This document shows positions 36,670 to 38,120 of a DNA stretch of 38,120 nt, in pieces (position 1 is the first letter of the stretch; every line of letters starts with the position of its first letter). A model generated the notes under the pieces. The model was given only the letters and a program-made list of their open reading frames with translations. It was not told where the DNA came from and searched no databases. The stretch lies in the NCBI GenBank assembly GCA_003158855.1, contig PMLJ01000014.1, positions 284,695 through 322,814 on the forward strand. The letters run 5' to 3'. A program made the translations under genes and the position numbers. The DNA is from Acidimicrobiaceae bacterium. Lineage in GTDB: Bacteria > Actinomycetota > Acidimicrobiia > Acidimicrobiales > RAAP-2.

Positions 36670-37125
36670 ATGATCTCGACGGAAAGCCACCAGCTGGTGA
36701 GTTCAGACGAGCAGCTCCCTGATATTGCGGGACGGGTCGGAGCACTTCGAAGCTTTGCCGCATTGAATCTCGGTGTGCGATTCGGTGTCGAGTTGGCCAC
36801 GTTTGCTGCTCTGGGTTACTGGGGGGCGTCTGCCAACGCCTCAGAGGAAGTCCGAGCGTTGCTGGCCGTGATCGCTCCGCTGGTGGCCATCGTGGCATGG
36901 TCACGCTTGCTGGCCCCGCGGGCCCCGAAGCGCCTGACCGGGCGTGCCGCCCTCTTCGTGGAGCTGTCGATCTTCAGCGGAGTAACTGGCGCCCTGATCT
37001 CCTCAGGGCGGGGCCTCGTCGGCGTGGTCTATGTGTCGGTGGCAGTGCTCAGCTCCTTCCTGACTCGCGCCTTGGGTCAGTACGTTCCGCCAGAAGGGGT
37101 ACTTGCGTCGGGAAACCGGCCATGA
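36670..37125 (+). CDS. YrdB-like (DUF2568) membrane protein
   Basis: A 151-residue protein with four predicted TM helices. AALNLGVRFGVELATFAALGYWGAS and LLAVIAPLVAIVAWSRLLAPRAPKRL match the DUF2568/YrdB pattern (NLALRFLLEL...GYW...APKAP). It starts one base after the oxidoreductase stop, and its own stop overlaps the TetR start (ATGA). The role is unknown. The context suggests it handles or protects against the same compound as its partners. Confidence 0.75.
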   Translation: MISTESHQLVSSDEQLPDIAGRVGALRSFAALNLGVRFGVELATFAALGYWGASANASEEVRALLAVIAPLVAIVAWSRLLAPRAPKRLTGRAALFVELSIFSGVTGALISSGRGLVGVVYVSVAVLSSFLTRALGQYVPPEGVLASGNRP

Positions 37126-37817
37126 TGACAACGGGAACCGCTGCCCCTCCAGCTCCGCTCCTACCCGGTGAACTGGATCGCCCCGCGGCACCACCGACGC
37201 GCACGAAGCGGGTGACCGAGGCAGTGGCGGCGGCTCGGAGGATTCTCGAGGAAGAGGGGCCCAATGCGCTGACCATGCGTCGACTGGCCGACGAGATGGG
37301 CATCCGGGCCCCGTCTCTGTACAAGCACCTCTCGGGCAAGGCGGACCTGGAGCTCCTGCTCATCGAGGACGCCTTGTTCGACGCAGGCGAGGCGACCCAT
37401 CGGGCGCTGCACGATCCGGGGCCACACTCCCCGCTCCTAAACCTGCTGGTCGCCTACCGGGCCTTCGCGATGACCCGTCCCAACCTGTATCGACTAGCCA
37501 CGAGCGGGCCGCTGGTCCGGCAAAGCTTGCCCGAGGGGTTGGAGGACTGGGCCGGGAACCCCTGGTTCGTGGTCACCGGCGATTCCTCCTTGGCTCAGGC
37601 CCTGTGGTCCCTCGCCCACGGCATGGTCATCCTCGAGCTCGATGACCGATACCCCCCAGGCTCCGATCTTGACGCGACCTGGCGGGCCGGTGCCGTCGCG
37701 TTCGAGCGGGGCGCCGCCGTCAGCGAGAGATCGGTGGATGAGTTTGTCTGGTCAACGGTGACTCGCGCTCCCTCATCCCCCCAGGATCCTGTCGCGCCAA
37801 GACTCTCCGACGGCTAA
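37122..37817 (+). CDS. TetR-family transcriptional regulator
   Basis: A 231-residue regulator. After a Pro-rich N-terminal extension (about 25 residues), the HTH reads TEAVAAARRILEEEGPNALTMRRLADEMGIRAPSLYKHLSGKADLELLL, the standard TetR domain with R-x-L-A-x-x-x-G-x-x-x-x-S-L-Y-x-H. The C-terminal region (about 90-215) is a TetR_C-like helical ligand domain. The start at 37122 overlaps the DUF2568 stop by four bases. It probably represses its own operon through the palindromes at 36132-36174. The ligand is unknown. Confidence 0.9.
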   Translation: MMTTGTAAPPAPLLPGELDRPAAPPTRTKRVTEAVAAARRILEEEGPNALTMRRLADEMGIRAPSLYKHLSGKADLELLLIEDALFDAGEATHRALHDPGPHSPLLNLLVAYRAFAMTRPNLYRLATSGPLVRQSLPEGLEDWAGNPWFVVTGDSSLAQALWSLAHGMVILELDDRYPPGSDLDATWRAGAVAFERGAAVSERSVDEFVWSTVTRAPSSPQDPVAPRLSDG

Positions 37818-37840
37818 TTCGCGATCTGATACCGCGTTAG

Positions 37841-38008
37841 AAGCGAGGCCACGATCCAGAAGCAATAGCCCTCTACCAGTCTGGCGAGTCATTTGTGGAA
37901 GTTGGCAATGAACTGAGGGTCAACCCAGAGACCATCAGGCAAGCTTTCATCAAGCGTGAGGTGAAAGTCGGAGGAGAATCAGTCTGGGTTTGCCGGAGGC
38001 TCCACTAA
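37841..38008 (+). pseudogene. HTH remnant, recombinase/transposase-like
   Basis: An open frame of 55 codons with no start codon before the homologous part; a stop lies directly upstream (37838-37840). It reads HDPEAIALYQSGESFVEVGN followed by ELRVNPETIRQAFIKREV, the helix-turn-helix pattern of resolvase/transposase DNA-binding ends (LYxxGxSxxxVGxxLxVxxxTVRxxL). It ends at TAA 38006-38008. Most of the gene is absent, so it is a relic of a mobile or phage element. A short stand-alone HTH protein with a non-standard start is less likely. Confidence 0.55.
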
Positions 38009-38064
38009 ACCCAGGCCGATTCAACCGGCCATCTGGAGATGATTGGATGAACTGGCTGAACGTT

Positions 38065-38100
38065 GTATTTGTTACAACAATCCGTGGGCCGTACAGTGGC
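38065..38100 (+). promoter_or_regulatory. Promoter-like elements with inverted repeat at window edge
   Basis: GTTGTA-TTTGT-TACAAC (38065-38081) is a perfect 6-bp inverted repeat. TTGTTA (38072-38077) and TACAGT (38095-38100) are 17 bases apart, a plausible promoter reading rightward out of the window. The downstream gene, if any, is not in view. Confidence 0.35.
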
Positions 38101-38120
38101 AGTCCCAACGGTGTGTGAGT

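Overview
The window is high-GC DNA with dense, mostly short-spaced genes on both strands. No rRNA or tRNA gene is visible. Long Thr/Ser/Pro tracts in exported proteins, tandem Ig-like repeats with paired cysteines, a two-permease DrrA-type ABC exporter, a mycobacterial/Gram-positive type LexA box and several starts that look leaderless all point to an actinobacterium. A class such as Acidimicrobiia would fit, but that is inference. It reads as ordinary chromosome, with an accessory, gene-poor right end from about 33.4 kb.

Layout. 0.2-2.3 kb: a FUSC-type membrane protein. 2.5-2.7 kb: a tiny exported protein with a paralogue at 9.3-9.7 kb. 3.2-5.6 kb: metY-metX, direct sulfhydrylation of O-acetylhomoserine. 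5.9-8.0 kb: an iron-permease-like remnant, a UbiE-like methyltransferase and a UbiA-like membrane protein with a degenerate Asp motif. 8.1-10.5 kb: exported proteins, with a 24-bp perfect hairpin between convergent genes. 10.8-13.2 kb: nitronate monooxygenase and a DUF3048 protein. 13.4-18.1 kb: an extracytoplasmic group made of a GH16-like protein, an SGNH hydrolase, an OafA-type acyltransferase and a conserved secreted protein. This could be a surface-polymer modification locus.

18.2-19.8 kb: cysK-cysE. 20.0-21.6 kb: a Tat-exported phosphoesterase of the phospholipase C/acid phosphatase family. 21.9-27.8 kb: a DNA-repair-leaning stretch with an Smr protein, a UvrD-like helicase whose start codon lies inside a LexA box, exonuclease III, a VOC protein, a 3-methyladenine DNA glycosylase and a frameshifted MmcQ/YjbR gene. 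28.0-29.4 kb: a repeat-built exported protein sharing its 5' leader with the exported protein at 8.1-8.9 kb. 30.1-33.4 kb: an ABC-2 exporter operon. 33.6-38.1 kb: a small beta-rich protein, a cold-shock protein, about 1 kb without genes holding a perfect 17-bp hairpin, and an F420-type oxidoreductase-DUF2568-TetR operon with operator sequences set into a near-consensus promoter. A recombinase-like HTH remnant closes the window.

Common threads. Sulfur assimilation sits in two operons (metYX and cysKE) that share an upstream motif, CAAGTCYGATRGWTTT-like, with a third copy at 13.4 kb. Two pairs of exported-protein paralogues, one with a conserved leader, suggest co-regulated envelope functions. 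The best candidates for undescribed biology are the shared sulfur motif, the conserved leader, the start-codon LexA box and the self-contained TetR operon. No single large unknown system is evident.
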